Shown: positions 51,359-60,189, numbered from the stretch's first letter. The stretch is 64,000 nucleotides of DNA from Franconibacter pulveris DSM 19144 (GCA_000621185.1 KK211224.1:358679-422678), one strand, 5' to 3'. Notes: generated from the letters alone by a model not told the origin. Numbers and translations are program-made.

Positions 51359-52241
51359 TTTTGCCTCCCTTATCGGCGGAGTAGAAGACCCAGTATTTTG
51401 AAGACTTGAAGGCTATGGAGGCGAACAGCGCCACCACCAGGAACAGCACCCACGCCAGCGCCGCGCCGTAACCCATGTCGAAGTACTTGAACGCCGTGTC
51501 GTAGATATAGAGCGAGAAGAGATAGGTGTAGTAGGTCGGGCCGCCGCCGGTAATGACGTAGGGACCGGTAAACTCCTGGAACGCCTGGGTGGTTTGCATG
51601 ATGAAGTTGAAGAAAATGACCGGTGTAATCAGCGGCACGGTCACTTTCATAAACATCTGCCATTTCGACGCGCCATCGATCATCGCCGCTTCATACTGCG
51701 ACTGCGGAACGTTTTGCAGCGCCGCAAGGAAAATCACCATCGCGGAGCCAAACTGCCAGACGCGCAGCAGCGTGACTGACATCAGCGCAAGCGAAGGTTC
51801 GCCCAGCCAGTTCACCGGGTCTACGCCAAACACGCCGATAAAACTGTTCAGCAAGCCGTCGATGGCGAACAGCGCACGCCACAGCACGGCGATGGCGACG
51901 GAGCTGCCGAGAATCGAGGGAATGTAATACGCGGTGCGGAAAAAACCGATGCCGCGCAGTTTAAAATTGAGCACAAACGCGATGCCCAGCGCGAAGGCGA
52001 GCTTCAGCGGGATAGTCAGAAATACATAGGCAAACGTGACGCCCATTGATTTCCAGAACAGGTCATCTTCCGTCAGCATATAGCGGTAATTTTCAATACC
52101 GTTAAATACGGGCGGGTTCATCAAATCGTACTCGGTAAAGCTGAGTAAGAAAGAAGAAACAAAGGGAAAGGCCGTAAAGACTATCAGCCCTATTATGTAG
52201 GGCGATATCCAGGCCAGCCCCAGCAGCTTGTTTTCATTCAT
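51351..52241 (-). CDS. togM: Oligogalacturonide ABC transporter, permease TogM
   Basis: Inner-membrane permease of the MalF type, 296 residues with six helices. The EAA loop is YEAAMIDGASKWQMFMKVTVPLITP near residues 185-210, and the N-terminal helix is WISPYIIGLIVFTAFPF. It is the first gene of togMNAB, with AGGTAGG upstream of the ATG and KdgR-like boxes further upstream. The order matches the tog operon described in Dickeya. Confidence 0.93.
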   Translation of the reverse strand: MNENKLLGLAWISPYIIGLIVFTAFPFVSSFLLSFTEYDLMNPPVFNGIENYRYMLTEDDLFWKSMGVTFAYVFLTIPLKLAFALGIAFVLNFKLRGIGFFRTAYYIPSILGSSVAIAVLWRALFAIDGLLNSFIGVFGVDPVNWLGEPSLALMSVTLLRVWQFGSAMVIFLAALQNVPQSQYEAAMIDGASKWQMFMKVTVPLITPVIFFNFIMQTTQAFQEFTGPYVITGGGPTYYTYLFSLYIYDTAFKYFDMGYGAALAWVLFLVVALFASIAFKSSKYWVFYSADKGGKNG

Positions 52242-52433
52242 ACATACCTACCTGGCAATCGAGGGTTTAGAAATCAGATGCGTATCACCGCGACAGCAAA
52301 AGCGCCTGTGGGAATCAGGGGACGCATAGGTTTGCTATCTATTTGTATTTATTGCTTTGTTAAGCAAGATGCTGCGGTGTGGCGTACCACCACAAATCCA
52401 TCATCCCGCATTTATGAACCGACATTTCTTTTT

Positions 52434-52452
52434 TGTAAAACGGTGTTTTAAT
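52434..52452 (-). promoter_or_regulatory. KdgR-like operator upstream of togM
   Basis: TGTAAAACGGTGTTTTAAT keeps the AAAAC and GTTTTA halves of the KdgR box at the right spacing, about 200 bases upstream of togM. Confidence 0.5.
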
Positions 52453-52510
52453 TTATTTTATTGCTATTTATTTTGTCGTCATTCGATAAATGGCGGAAAT
52501 GTGATCGGAG

Positions 52511-52527
52511 TCGAAACGGCGTTTCGA
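52511..52527. promoter_or_regulatory. 17-base palindrome between togM and fepE
   Basis: TCGAAACG-G-CGTTTCGA has two perfect eight-base arms around one central base. The GAAAC/GTTTC core fits KdgR, but the flanks are more symmetrical than the other boxes, so another regulator is possible. Confidence 0.45.
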
Positions 52528-52840
52528 AAACTTGAGGCAGGCGGGATTTTGCAAAAAAAATGCGAGTACTATATTTGGTAGGTTATCGGATTTATGATTG
52601 ATTCAAGCTGTTTATATTCGCAATAATAATGAATCAGCTGATTTTCCAGTCATCGAAACAGGGAATAGTTTCCTTCTTGTTACCTGATTTAATTAGGCTT
52701 GTCAAAGGGATGTCCCTCCTGGCTATACATTGTGCGCATAACGATGAAGCTTGATATAAGCGCAATCATTACAGGCAATATAGTTTCATTATTAATAATT
52801 TTTACTTGACTATTCATACGCAACTACTTATTCGCTCATT

Positions 52841-53959
52841 ATGTCTTCTATTGAAATCAAAAATGATTCACCGGCTCAACCTGGCGGCCTTTCTTTTCAA
52901 CGCACCCGGCATGAAGAAATAGATTTACTTTCTATACTGCAAGTACTTTTCCATTCAGCTAAAACGGTGATTTTCGTTACCGCTGTGTTTGCTGTACTCG
53001 GCGCGACGCTGGCTTTGCTCATGCCGCAGAAATGGACCAGCGAGGCGGTAATCTCTACGGCTGAAACGCCCCAGCTTATCGAATTGCAACGTATGTTTAT
53101 TCAGTTGCAGGTGCTGGATGTTGATACACAAATTGATGCCAAATATCTCGAAAGCCTGTTTCTGAAAAAGTTTGATTCCCGAAGCGTGCAGGAAGCTTTT
53201 CTGCGCTCTTCGCCATGGGTTCAGGTGCAGTTAAGCAAAGCGCAGGGGGATACGGCAAGCCTGCAGCGCGCCATCGCAAATGTGGCGCAGAGGTTCAAAA
53301 TGCAGTCTAACGATAACCCTAAAATAGCCTTGCCTTACAGCTCCTGGACGCTTAGCTTTACCGCGCCGAAAGCGCAGGATGCACAGCGAGTGCTGTCTGA
53401 TTACATTAATTACGTTTCGCTTGCGGTACAGAAAGAGGTGATTGCAAACCTGCGCTCCGCCGTAGATTTAAAAAGCCGTGTGGAAGAGAGCCGCCTGGCG
53501 CTTGAGCGTAATAATCTCGTCAATCAGCATAATATCGCCATTCAGCGCCTGCACTACTCGCTGGAAGTGGCTAACGCGGCGGGCATTAAAAAACCCGTTT
53601 ACAGCAATGGTCAGGCGGTAAAAGATGACCCGGATTATTCCATCGCGCTGGGCGCAGACGGGCTGGCGCAAAAGCTTGAGATTGAACGTTCCATTAAAGA
53701 TGTCTCAGAGCTGAACGCGGCGATTCAGAATCGCGAATATCGCCTGGCGGAGCTGAAAAAGCTCAATGTGGAAGAGACGGATTTTACGCCGGTTAACTTC
53801 CAGATGTCCGCTTCCCTGCCAATGAAAAACGACGGTCCTGGTAAATTAATCGTACTGGTGATGGCGACACTCGCAGGTCTGATAGTTGCCTGCGGCATAG
53901 TGCTTCTTCGTGACGCCATGGCGCAACGTGTTATGCGTGAACCCGCTATTTTGCCGTAA
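52841..53959 (+). CDS. fepE: FepE-like O-antigen chain length regulator (Wzz family)
   Basis: Polysaccharide co-polymerase of the Wzz type, setting very long lipopolysaccharide O-chains. The 372 residues have an N-terminal helix (about residues 40-62, TVIFVTAVFAVLGATLALLM), a periplasmic coiled-coil body with the FepE hallmark ANAAGIKKPVYSNGQAVKDDPD, and a C-terminal helix (LIVLVMATLAGLIVACGIVL). E. coli FepE is 377 residues. In E. coli it lies in the enterobactin cluster; here it sits inside the pectin block. No clear ribosome binding site precedes the ATG. Confidence 0.9.
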   Translation: MSSIEIKNDSPAQPGGLSFQRTRHEEIDLLSILQVLFHSAKTVIFVTAVFAVLGATLALLMPQKWTSEAVISTAETPQLIELQRMFIQLQVLDVDTQIDAKYLESLFLKKFDSRSVQEAFLRSSPWVQVQLSKAQGDTASLQRAIANVAQRFKMQSNDNPKIALPYSSWTLSFTAPKAQDAQRVLSDYINYVSLAVQKEVIANLRSAVDLKSRVEESRLALERNNLVNQHNIAIQRLHYSLEVANAAGIKKPVYSNGQAVKDDPDYSIALGADGLAQKLEIERSIKDVSELNAAIQNREYRLAELKKLNVEETDFTPVNFQMSASLPMKNDGPGKLIVLVMATLAGLIVACGIVLLRDAMAQRVMREPAILP

Positions 53960-53974
53960 GCTATAGCGCTTCTT

Positions 53975-54000
53975 AAAGCCGCCTGTGGGCGGCTTTTTTA
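53975..54000 (+). terminator. Intrinsic terminator of fepE
   Basis: Nine-base stem (53975-53983 with 53988-53996), four-base loop and T run, 15 bases after the fepE stop and just before the kdgF stop on the other strand. Confidence 0.85.
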
Positions 54001-54005
54001 TTTGT

Positions 54006-54329
54006 TTATTTCAGGAAATCTTCGCGCACTGGCGTGAACGTATCGAGCAGCGTCCCGGGTTTCAGACAGACGCAGCCGTGCATGACATAAGGTTTTTTAT
54101 AGAGCGTATCCCCCGCGCTGACACGGTGCGTCTCTTCACCGATGGTGAATTCGAACTCGCCGGAGAGCACATAGGTGAGCTGCTCATGGGGATGGTTGTG
54201 CATCGGGCCAACGGCGCCCGCCTCAAAATGCACCTCTACCGCCATCATTTTGCCGTCGTGGGCAAGAATACGGCGCGACACGCCATTGCCAAGATCGTCA
54301 AGCCGGGTCTCTTTATGGAAGATAAACAT
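54006..54329 (-). CDS. kdgF: Pectin degradation protein KdgF
   Basis: Small cupin that converts 4,5-unsaturated galacturonate to the linear ketouronate DKI, feeding KduI and KduD. The ATG at 54329 gives MFIFHKETRLDDLGNGVSRR and 107 residues, the family length. The metal-binding cupin motif is MHNPHPHEQ-like (GPMHNHPHEQLTYVLSGEFEF) followed by the second His in VMHGCVCL. A KdgR-like box stands 18 bases upstream of the start. It is a single gene, convergent with fepE and divergent from ygeA. Confidence 0.93.
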   Translation of the reverse strand: MFIFHKETRLDDLGNGVSRRILAHDGKMMAVEVHFEAGAVGPMHNHPHEQLTYVLSGEFEFTIGEETHRVSAGDTLYKKPYVMHGCVCLKPGTLLDTFTPVREDFLK

Positions 54330-54346
54330 GTAGCCGCCTCTTAATA

Positions 54347-54365
54347 AATAAAACAATGTTTCAAA
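54347..54365 (-). promoter_or_regulatory. KdgR-like operator in front of kdgF
   Basis: AATAAAACAATGTTTCAAA matches 15 of 19 consensus positions and lies directly upstream of the kdgF start. Confidence 0.65.
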
Positions 54366-54479
54366 TAATCTATATCAGCCTGTTGATAAAAGAAACGGGA
54401 GCGGCGCGAAGTGGAAAGCCGATCACATTTGGCGCCGCTGTCTGGTATAAACCTTTTAACGCGTATTCACGGAGGCGAT

Positions 54480-55178
54480 ATGAAAACCATTGGCTTACTG
54501 GGCGGCATGAGTTGGGAATCCACCGTACCTTACTATCGGTTGATTAACGAAGGGGTAAAAGCGCGGCTGGGCGGGCTGCATTCAGCGAAAATCGTGCTGC
54601 ATAGCGTCGATTTTCACGAAATAGAAGCCTGCCAGTCGAGCGGCGAATGGGACCGGGCGGGGGAGATGCTGGCGCAGGCCGCGCTGGGTCTGCAAAAAGC
54701 GGGCGCTGAGGGCATAGTGCTGTGCACGAACACCATGCACAAGGTGGCGCACCATATTGAATCCCGCTGCGAATTGCCGTTTTTGCATATCGCTGGCGCC
54801 ACCGGGCGAGCTATTCGTGAAGCAGGTCTGCAAACCGTGGCGCTGCTTGGCACGCGCTATACCATGGAGCAGGATTTCTACAGCGGTCGGCTCGAGAGCG
54901 ATTATGGCATCCGCTCGTTAACGCCTGACGAAGCGGCAAGAGCACGCATCAACCAGATCATTTTCGACGAGCTTTGCTGCGGCCAGTTCACCCCAGCGTC
55001 AAAAGCGTTTTATCAGCAGGAGATAGCAAAGCTGGTGGCGCAAGGGGCGCAGGGCGTGATTTTCGGCTGCACGGAAATTGGCCTGTTGCTAAATCAGGAC
55101 GATTGCCCGGTGCCGGTGTTTGATACCGCCGCCATTCACGCCGCTGAGGCGGTGAATTTTATGTTGGGCGAAGCATAA
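54480..55178 (+). CDS. ygeA: Broad-specificity amino acid racemase YgeA
   Basis: Asp/Glu racemase superfamily protein; E. coli YgeA racemises several amino acids with a preference for homoserine. The ATG at 54480 after GGAGG gives [20 protein letters not shown] and 232 residues (E. coli 230). The two catalytic cysteines are in VLCTNTMHK and [10 protein letters not shown]. It is upstream of, and exactly abutting, the convergent lysR gene, as part of the ygeA-lysR-lysA group known from E. coli. Confidence 0.94.
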   Translation: MKTIGLLGGMSWESTVPYYRLINEGVKARLGGLHSAKIVLHSVDFHEIEACQSSGEWDRAGEMLAQAALGLQKAGAEGIVLCTNTMHKVAHHIESRCELPFLHIAGATGRAIREAGLQTVALLGTRYTMEQDFYSGRLESDYGIRSLTPDEAARARINQIIFDELCCGQFTPASKAFYQQEIAKLVAQGAQGVIFGCTEIGLLLNQDDCPVPVFDTAAIHAAEAVNFMLGEA

Positions 55179-56102
55179 TCAGCCCGCCAGCAGCGCTTCA
55201 AGCGGCGCGGTGAAGCGGCTCATCTGCTGTTGAAGATGAGCGCTGAAGGCTTCCACCAGCGCCGAGGCGGGGCGGTGCAGGGGGCGGATAAGGCTCACGG
55301 TAAAAGGCACCGCCACGCTGAAACGCCGCACTACCACGCCGCTTGCGGCGTAATCCAGCGCGGTAAGCGGGTTTACCACAGAGATGCCTACGCCTGCGCG
55401 CACCATCGCGCAGACCGACGCGGCGCTGTGCGTCTCCAGCACCATACGCCGCTTGACCTCATGCTCCTGAAACAGCGAATCCAGCAGCTGACGGTAACTG
55501 TCGGTGCGCGAAAGGCTAATGTAATTTTCCCCTTCGAAATCCTGCGGCGTCAGCGCCGCGTTTTTCGCGAGCCGGTGGCCTGCGGGGAGCACGCACACTT
55601 CGTTTAAGGTCAGCAGCGTCAGGCGTTCAGTACCGGCAGGGGTGGTGATGTTTTCCGTTAGCCCCAGATCATGACGCTGGGCGGAGAGCCATTCTTCCAG
55701 CAGCGGCGACTCCTGCGGCACGATATTCAGGCTTACCTGCGGATAACGGGCAAGGAACGGCTCCAGCAGCAGCGGTAAAAAAGATTGCGAGAAAACCGGC
55801 AGGCAGGCGATGGACAGCTCGCCCTGGCGAAACTCGCGCAGGCTTTCGGCGGCGCTGACAATCCGGTCCAGCCCATACCAGGAACGCTGCACCTCTTCAA
55901 ACAGCCGCAGCCCTTGCACGGTGGGGTGTAACCGCCCGCGGCTGCGGGTAAACAGCTGCAGGCCAATCAGCTTTTCAAAGCGCGCCAGTTCCCGGCTGAC
56001 GGTGGGTTGCGAAGTATGCAGCAGGTTAGCCGCCTCGGTCACATTACCGGCGGTCATCACCGCATGAAAAATTTCGATATGACGCAGCGTAACGCCGGGC
56101 AT
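55179..56102 (-). CDS. lysR: LysR, activator of lysA
   Basis: Founding member of the LysR family; activates lysA in response to diaminopimelate and low lysine. The 307 residues compare with 311 in E. coli. The N-terminal winged HTH contains NVTEAANLLHTSQPTVSREL, and the effector domain includes QGELSIACLPVFSQSFLP. It is divergent from its target lysA with a 134-base shared control region. Its stop directly follows the ygeA stop with no base between. Confidence 0.96.
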   Translation of the reverse strand: MPGVTLRHIEIFHAVMTAGNVTEAANLLHTSQPTVSRELARFEKLIGLQLFTRSRGRLHPTVQGLRLFEEVQRSWYGLDRIVSAAESLREFRQGELSIACLPVFSQSFLPLLLEPFLARYPQVSLNIVPQESPLLEEWLSAQRHDLGLTENITTPAGTERLTLLTLNEVCVLPAGHRLAKNAALTPQDFEGENYISLSRTDSYRQLLDSLFQEHEVKRRMVLETHSAASVCAMVRAGVGISVVNPLTALDYAASGVVVRRFSVAVPFTVSLIRPLHRPASALVEAFSAHLQQQMSRFTAPLEALLAG

Positions 56103-56236
56103 GGCTGGCTCCTTTTACCGGGCGGGGAAGGCAATCTGCAATTCCATATCATTTTTGCATAGACTCACGAGAAAACGATATTTTTTCTTCACTCCCGCCT
56201 GTGGCGTAATGAGGCAAAGCGAATAAGGAGCCTGCT

Positions 56237-57499
56237 ATGCCACGTCCGTTAAACAATACTGATACCGCCCTGAATGCGGCCAACCTCATTACCCTTCCCG
56301 CGCAGTTTGGCTGCCCGGTCTGGGTTTATGACGCGCAGATTATTCGCGATCGCATCGCGCAACTGCAGCAGTTCGACGTGGTGCGTTTCGCTCAGAAAGC
56401 CTGTTCTAATATTCACATCCTGCGCCTGATGCGCGAGCAGGGCGTGAAAGTGGATTCCGTCTCGCTTGGTGAAATCGAGCGCGCGCTGGCAGCGGGATAC
56501 GATCCGCAGAGCAACCCGGACGATGTAGTCTTTACCGCCGACGTGATAGACGACGCGACGCTTGCGCGCGTAAGCGAACTGCGCGTGCCGGTAAATGCCG
56601 GTTCGGTGGATATGCTTGAACAGCTCGGGGCCGTGTCGCCAGGCCATCGCGTCTGGTTGCGCGTCAACCCGGGCTTCGGCCACGGTCACAGCCAGAAAAC
56701 CAATACCGGCGGCGAAAACAGCAAGCACGGCATCTGGTACAGCGATCTGCCGCAGGCGCTGGCCGTGATGCAACGCTATCAACTGAAGTTAGTTGGTATT
56801 CACATGCATATCGGCTCCGGCGTGGACTACGGTCATCTGGAGCAGGTGTGCGGCGCGATGGTGCGCCAGGTGGTGGAGTTCGGCCAGGATCTGGAAGCCA
56901 TCTCCGCAGGCGGCGGGCTTTCCATCCCGTATCGTTACGGTGAAGAAGCTATCGATACTGCGCACTATTTCGGTCTCTGGAACGGTGCGCGCGAGAAAAT
57001 CGCCGATCATCTTGGCCACCCGGTAAAGCTTGAAATCGAACCTGGCCGTTTTCTGGTGGCGGAGTCCGGGGTGCTGATCTCGCAGGTGCGCAGCGTCAAG
57101 CAGATGGGATCGCGCCATTTTGTGTTGATCGACGCGGGCTTTAACGATCTGATGCGGCCTGCCATGTACGGCAGCTATCATCACATTTCCGCGCTGGCGG
57201 CGGACGGGCGGGATCTTAGCAAAAACCCGCTCATCGACACGGTAGTAGCCGGGCCGCTGTGCGAGTCAGGAGACGTGTTTACCCAGCAGGAAGGCGGCAA
57301 GGTGGAAACCCGGGCATTGCCGGAAGTGAAGCCAGGCGACTATCTGGTGCTGCACGATACCGGCGCGTATGGCGCATCGATGTCTTCTAACTACAACAGC
57401 CGTCCGCTGTTGCCGGAAGTGCTGTTTGATAACGGCGAACCGCGTTTAATTCGCCGTCGTCAGACCATCGAAGAGTTGCTGGCGCTGGAGTTACTCTGA
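56237..57499 (+). CDS. lysA: Diaminopimelate decarboxylase
   Basis: Last step of lysine synthesis, PLP-dependent decarboxylation of meso-diaminopimelate. The 420 residues match E. coli LysA. The cofactor lysine is in VRFAQKACSNIHIL near residue 54, followed by HMHIGSGVD, the glycine-rich ISAGGGLSIPY, EPGRFLVAESG and the catalytic CESGDVF near 343. It is activated by the divergent lysR. Its 3' end overlaps the convergent LacI-type gene by nine bases. Confidence 0.97.
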   Translation: MPRPLNNTDTALNAANLITLPAQFGCPVWVYDAQIIRDRIAQLQQFDVVRFAQKACSNIHILRLMREQGVKVDSVSLGEIERALAAGYDPQSNPDDVVFTADVIDDATLARVSELRVPVNAGSVDMLEQLGAVSPGHRVWLRVNPGFGHGHSQKTNTGGENSKHGIWYSDLPQALAVMQRYQLKLVGIHMHIGSGVDYGHLEQVCGAMVRQVVEFGQDLEAISAGGGLSIPYRYGEEAIDTAHYFGLWNGAREKIADHLGHPVKLEIEPGRFLVAESGVLISQVRSVKQMGSRHFVLIDAGFNDLMRPAMYGSYHHISALAADGRDLSKNPLIDTVVAGPLCESGDVFTQQEGGKVETRALPEVKPGDYLVLHDTGAYGASMSSNYNSRPLLPEVLFDNGEPRLIRRRQTIEELLALELL

Positions 57500-58519
57500 A
57501 TCTTGCGGGCCGTCATAGTACGGCCCTTTTGTTACGGAGTCGCGCAGCACCAGTGTGCCGGTAAACGGCGGAATGGGTTCCAGCGGCTCGTCGTTGGCAA
57601 GGCGGATAGCCTGGTCGATGGCGGTGGTAATCATGTTGTCGATGGGCAAGTAGACGGTGGAAAGCCCCGGCTCCAGCCATGCGGCGCTGGGGGCGTCGTC
57701 AAAACCAAACAGCGAGATATCTTCCGGTATGCGCAGCCCCGCCTGGTGCAGCGCTTTCGACGCGCCAAGCGCCATGTCGTCGTTTCCGGCGAACAGCGCG
57801 GTAAATTTCACGCCGCTTTCCAGCAGCTCCTGACAGCGCTCATAGCCGCTTTGCATTTTTGAGTCGCCGTTTTTCACCCGCCGCTCGTCCCAGGCAATCC
57901 CATGTTGTTCAAGCGCTTTGCGGTAGCCCTCCAGCCGCGCTTTGCCGGTTGGCGTGTTAATCGGCACTGTAATGCAGCCAATCTCCCGGTGTCCCTGGGC
58001 AATCAGATAATCCACCGCCTGAAAGGCGGCGTCCTGCTGTTCGAAGAAAACGCAGCGCTCGCGCGCCTGGCTGACGTCGCGGTTAATCACCACCAGCGGC
58101 ACGCCGATAGAATGGATGAGCGACATTATCTCTTTTTCGCTCATGTGGCGGGTGTAGAGCACGATGGCGTCGCACTGGCGGTCGGCCAGCATCTGCACCG
58201 CTTCCAGCTCGCGGGCGGGCGCGTCGTGCCCGTCGGTGACAATCAGCTGTTTGCCGTGGGTTTCCGTCTGGCGCGACGCCTGTTGCAACAGGCGCCCAAA
58301 GTAAAAGCCGTCGAAGGTGGAGAGCACCAGACCAATGCTGTTGCTGGTGCGGTGAGCCAGAGATCGGGCGAGAAAATTGGGCCGATAGCCCAGCTCTTCC
58401 ATCGCCCGGAACACCTGCTTACGGGTGCTCTCTTTCACCTGCCCGGTGCCGTTCAGCACGCGCGAGACGGTAGCCTTTGAAACGCCCGCACGCAGTGAAA
58501 CATCCAGCATCGTCGCCAT
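57491..58519 (-). CDS. LacI-family regulator, AscG-like
   Basis: A 342-residue repressor with an N-terminal LacI HTH (MLDVSLRAGVSKATVSRVLNGTG, residues 4-26), hinge helix region (NFLARSLAHRTSN) and a periplasmic-binding-type effector domain. It is closer in pattern to AscG and other beta-glucoside repressors than to GalR; true galR is at the right end of the window. It is divergent from a PTS EIIC gene, so it is likely the local repressor of the beta-glucoside cassette. Its 3' end overlaps lysA by nine bases, where E. coli has galR. Confidence 0.88.
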   Translation of the reverse strand: MATMLDVSLRAGVSKATVSRVLNGTGQVKESTRKQVFRAMEELGYRPNFLARSLAHRTSNSIGLVLSTFDGFYFGRLLQQASRQTETHGKQLIVTDGHDAPARELEAVQMLADRQCDAIVLYTRHMSEKEIMSLIHSIGVPLVVINRDVSQARERCVFFEQQDAAFQAVDYLIAQGHREIGCITVPINTPTGKARLEGYRKALEQHGIAWDERRVKNGDSKMQSGYERCQELLESGVKFTALFAGNDDMALGASKALHQAGLRIPEDISLFGFDDAPSAAWLEPGLSTVYLPIDNMITTAIDQAIRLANDEPLEPIPPFTGTLVLRDSVTKGPYYDGPQDSE

Positions 58520-58675
58520 TCATTACTCTCCTGTCACTTATTGCTGTGCAGTTTATCACAGCGCGCCGCTTGTTGAGCGCGGCGGGGCGTGCTTACGCCA
58601 ATAGCTCCGGCGCGATCACGCTTTCAGAAGGCAATTTTAACGGCAGGTAAATGCCCTGCTAATAAAAAGGGAATG

Positions 58676-58687
58676 TGGTATGCCAAA
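58676..58687 (+). promoter_or_regulatory. UxuR/ExuR-like operator O1
   Basis: TGGTATGCCAAA is the reverse complement of the core of O2 and close to the UxuR/ExuR consensus TTGGTATACCAA. It is probably bound by the GntR-type regulator encoded at the end of the cassette. Confidence 0.5.
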
Positions 58688-58728
58688 TTGGCAGTGAAAC
58701 GCGATTGCGGAATGCCAATCTCCCGGAG

Positions 58729-58744
58729 TGCGAGATCAGTCACA
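58729..58744 (+). promoter_or_regulatory. CRP-like site of the PTS cassette
   Basis: TGCGA-GATCAG-TCACA matches 9 of 10 core CRP positions. Catabolite control is expected for a sugar PTS operon. Confidence 0.6.
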
Positions 58745-58769
58745 GATAATTACCGCAGCGGGTTCTATG

Positions 58770-58785
58770 TTTTGGCATACCAAAA
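58770..58785 (+). promoter_or_regulatory. UxuR/ExuR-like operator O2
   Basis: TTTTGGCATACCAAAA contains TTGGCATACCAA, 11 of 12 bases of the UxuR/ExuR consensus. It overlaps the inferred start of transcription, a good place for repression. Confidence 0.55.
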
Positions 58786-58844
58786 AACGGAAGTACGCGG
58801 TCTCCGTCCATCATAACAACAGCCCCCAACTGAGGTCATACCCT

Positions 58845-60182
58845 ATGGCACTACAGGAAAAGCTGATCGATTCGCTGGGCAGTTTCGCCACGAAATTCAA
58901 CAGCTACCGCTACATTATGGCGATCAAAGCCTCGTTCATTACCCTGATGCCGGTCATCATCGTCGGCGCGTTTTCCGTGCTTATCTCCAACATGGTGCTG
59001 GATCCGAAAAACGGTCTGGCCAGCTTCCAGGCGCTGTCGTTTCTCGCCGCGCTGAAGCCCATCACCAGCGCGATTAACTACGCCACGCTTAACTTTTTAA
59101 ATATCGGCGCGGTCTTTTTGATTGGTATCGAGCTTGGCCGCATCAATGGCATCAAAACGCTCTTTCCCGGCCTGCTGGCGGTTATCTGTTTCATCTGCGT
59201 CACGCCGACCACGCTTGAGATGATGATAGACGGCCAGATGCACGTGGTGAAAGATGTGCTGGCGCGTCAGTTCTCCGATACCCGCAGCCTGTTCCTCGGC
59301 ATGTTTATCGCCATCCTTTCGGTGGAAATTTACTGCTGGCTGGAGAGTCGTCCGGGGTTGCGCATCAAAATGCCGGACACCGTGCCGCCTAATGTTTCCG
59401 CCTCGTTTTCCGCATTGATCCCGGCCATTATCACCACGACCGTTATCGCGACGTTCGGCTTTGTCTTCCATCAGCTGACCGGCATGTACCTTTACGATGC
59501 GGTTTATCAGGTGGTGCAGCAGCCGCTGGAGCGCGTGGTGCAAAGCCTGCCCGGGATCCTGCTGTTGATGTTTGTCGCGCAGCTTTTCTGGGTGATCGGC
59601 ATTCACGGCAATCAGATGATTAAGCCCATTCGCGAACCGCTGCTGCTTGGCGCGATAACCGTCAACATGAGCGCTTTCGAGCAGGGCAAAGAGGTGCCGA
59701 ACATCATCACCATGCCGTTCTGGGATGTGTATATGAGCATCGGCGGCTCCGGGCTGACCATCGGCCTGCTGATTGCGGTGATGATCGCCACCAAACGTAA
59801 AGAGATGAAAGAGATAGCCAAGCTCTCGTTCGGCCCGGGCATCTTTAACATCAACGAGCCGGTCATTTTTGGTATGCCGATCATGCTCAACCCCATCCTC
59901 GCCATTCCTTTCATTATCACGCCGCTGGTCACCGGCACGATTGGCTATTTCGCCACCGTAACGGGCTTTGCCGGTAAAGCGGTGGTTATGGTGCCCTGGA
60001 CCACGCCGCCGCTTATCAACGCCTGGCTCTCCACGGCGGGGTCGATGGGCGCGGTAGTGACCCAACTGGTCTGCATTCTGGTTTCAATTCTGATTTACCT
60101 GCCGTTTGTGAAAGTGGCTTCTCGTCGCGCCGAGCAGGCGCAGTTGCAGGCCGCCAACCCGGAAATGGCGAAAAACGCGTGA
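58845..60182 (+). CDS. PTS EIIC, lactose/cellobiose family
   Basis: Membrane channel subunit of a beta-glucoside or cellobiose PTS. The ATG at 58845, eight bases after TGAGGT, gives MALQEKLIDSLGSFATKFNS and 445 residues with about ten hydrophobic helices. IGIHGNQMIKPI, and NINEPVIFGMPIMLNP carrying the conserved Glu of EIIC substrate sites, are characteristic of this family. An in-frame open stretch upstream to 58728 runs through the operator region and is not used. It is the first gene of the cassette, followed seven bases later by the phospho-glucosidase. Confidence 0.92.
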   Translation: MALQEKLIDSLGSFATKFNSYRYIMAIKASFITLMPVIIVGAFSVLISNMVLDPKNGLASFQALSFLAALKPITSAINYATLNFLNIGAVFLIGIELGRINGIKTLFPGLLAVICFICVTPTTLEMMIDGQMHVVKDVLARQFSDTRSLFLGMFIAILSVEIYCWLESRPGLRIKMPDTVPPNVSASFSALIPAIITTTVIATFGFVFHQLTGMYLYDAVYQVVQQPLERVVQSLPGILLLMFVAQLFWVIGIHGNQMIKPIREPLLLGAITVNMSAFEQGKEVPNIITMPFWDVYMSIGGSGLTIGLLIAVMIATKRKEMKEIAKLSFGPGIFNINEPVIFGMPIMLNPILAIPFIITPLVTGTIGYFATVTGFAGKAVVMVPWTTPPLINAWLSTAGSMGAVVTQLVCILVSILIYLPFVKVASRRAEQAQLQAANPEMAKNA

Positions 60183-60189
60183 GGACATC

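Larger units (their letters stand above)
52242..52840. other. togM-fepE divergent region
   Basis: A 599-base AT-rich gap without a credible gene (a 74-codon frame at 52357 looks random). It carries a KdgR-like box at 52434-52452 and a near-perfect 17-base palindrome at 52511-52527. On the fepE side a possible promoter TTGACT-17-TATTCG (52806-52834) would start transcription at or next to the fepE ATG. Confidence 0.5.
58520..58844. other. Control region of the beta-glucoside PTS cassette
   Basis: A 325-base divergent region. It carries two UxuR/ExuR-like palindromes (58676-58687 and 58770-58785) that are inverted copies of each other, with a CRP-like site (58729-58744) between them. TATGTT at 58766-58771 is a possible -10 that would put the start 41.5 bases from the CRP centre. 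TGAGGT at 58831-58836 is the EIIC ribosome binding site. Confidence 0.55.

Noticed and set aside
52357..52581. 74-codon open frame upstream of togM
   Set aside because: Lies in an AT-rich regulatory gap, contains the KdgR-like box and palindrome, and has no ribosome binding site or recognisable sequence.
57491..58519. Calling the LacI-type gene next to lysA galR
   Set aside because: Position suggests galR, but the protein does not follow GalR sequence; the gene at 63218-64000 does, so this one is a separate AscG-like regulator.
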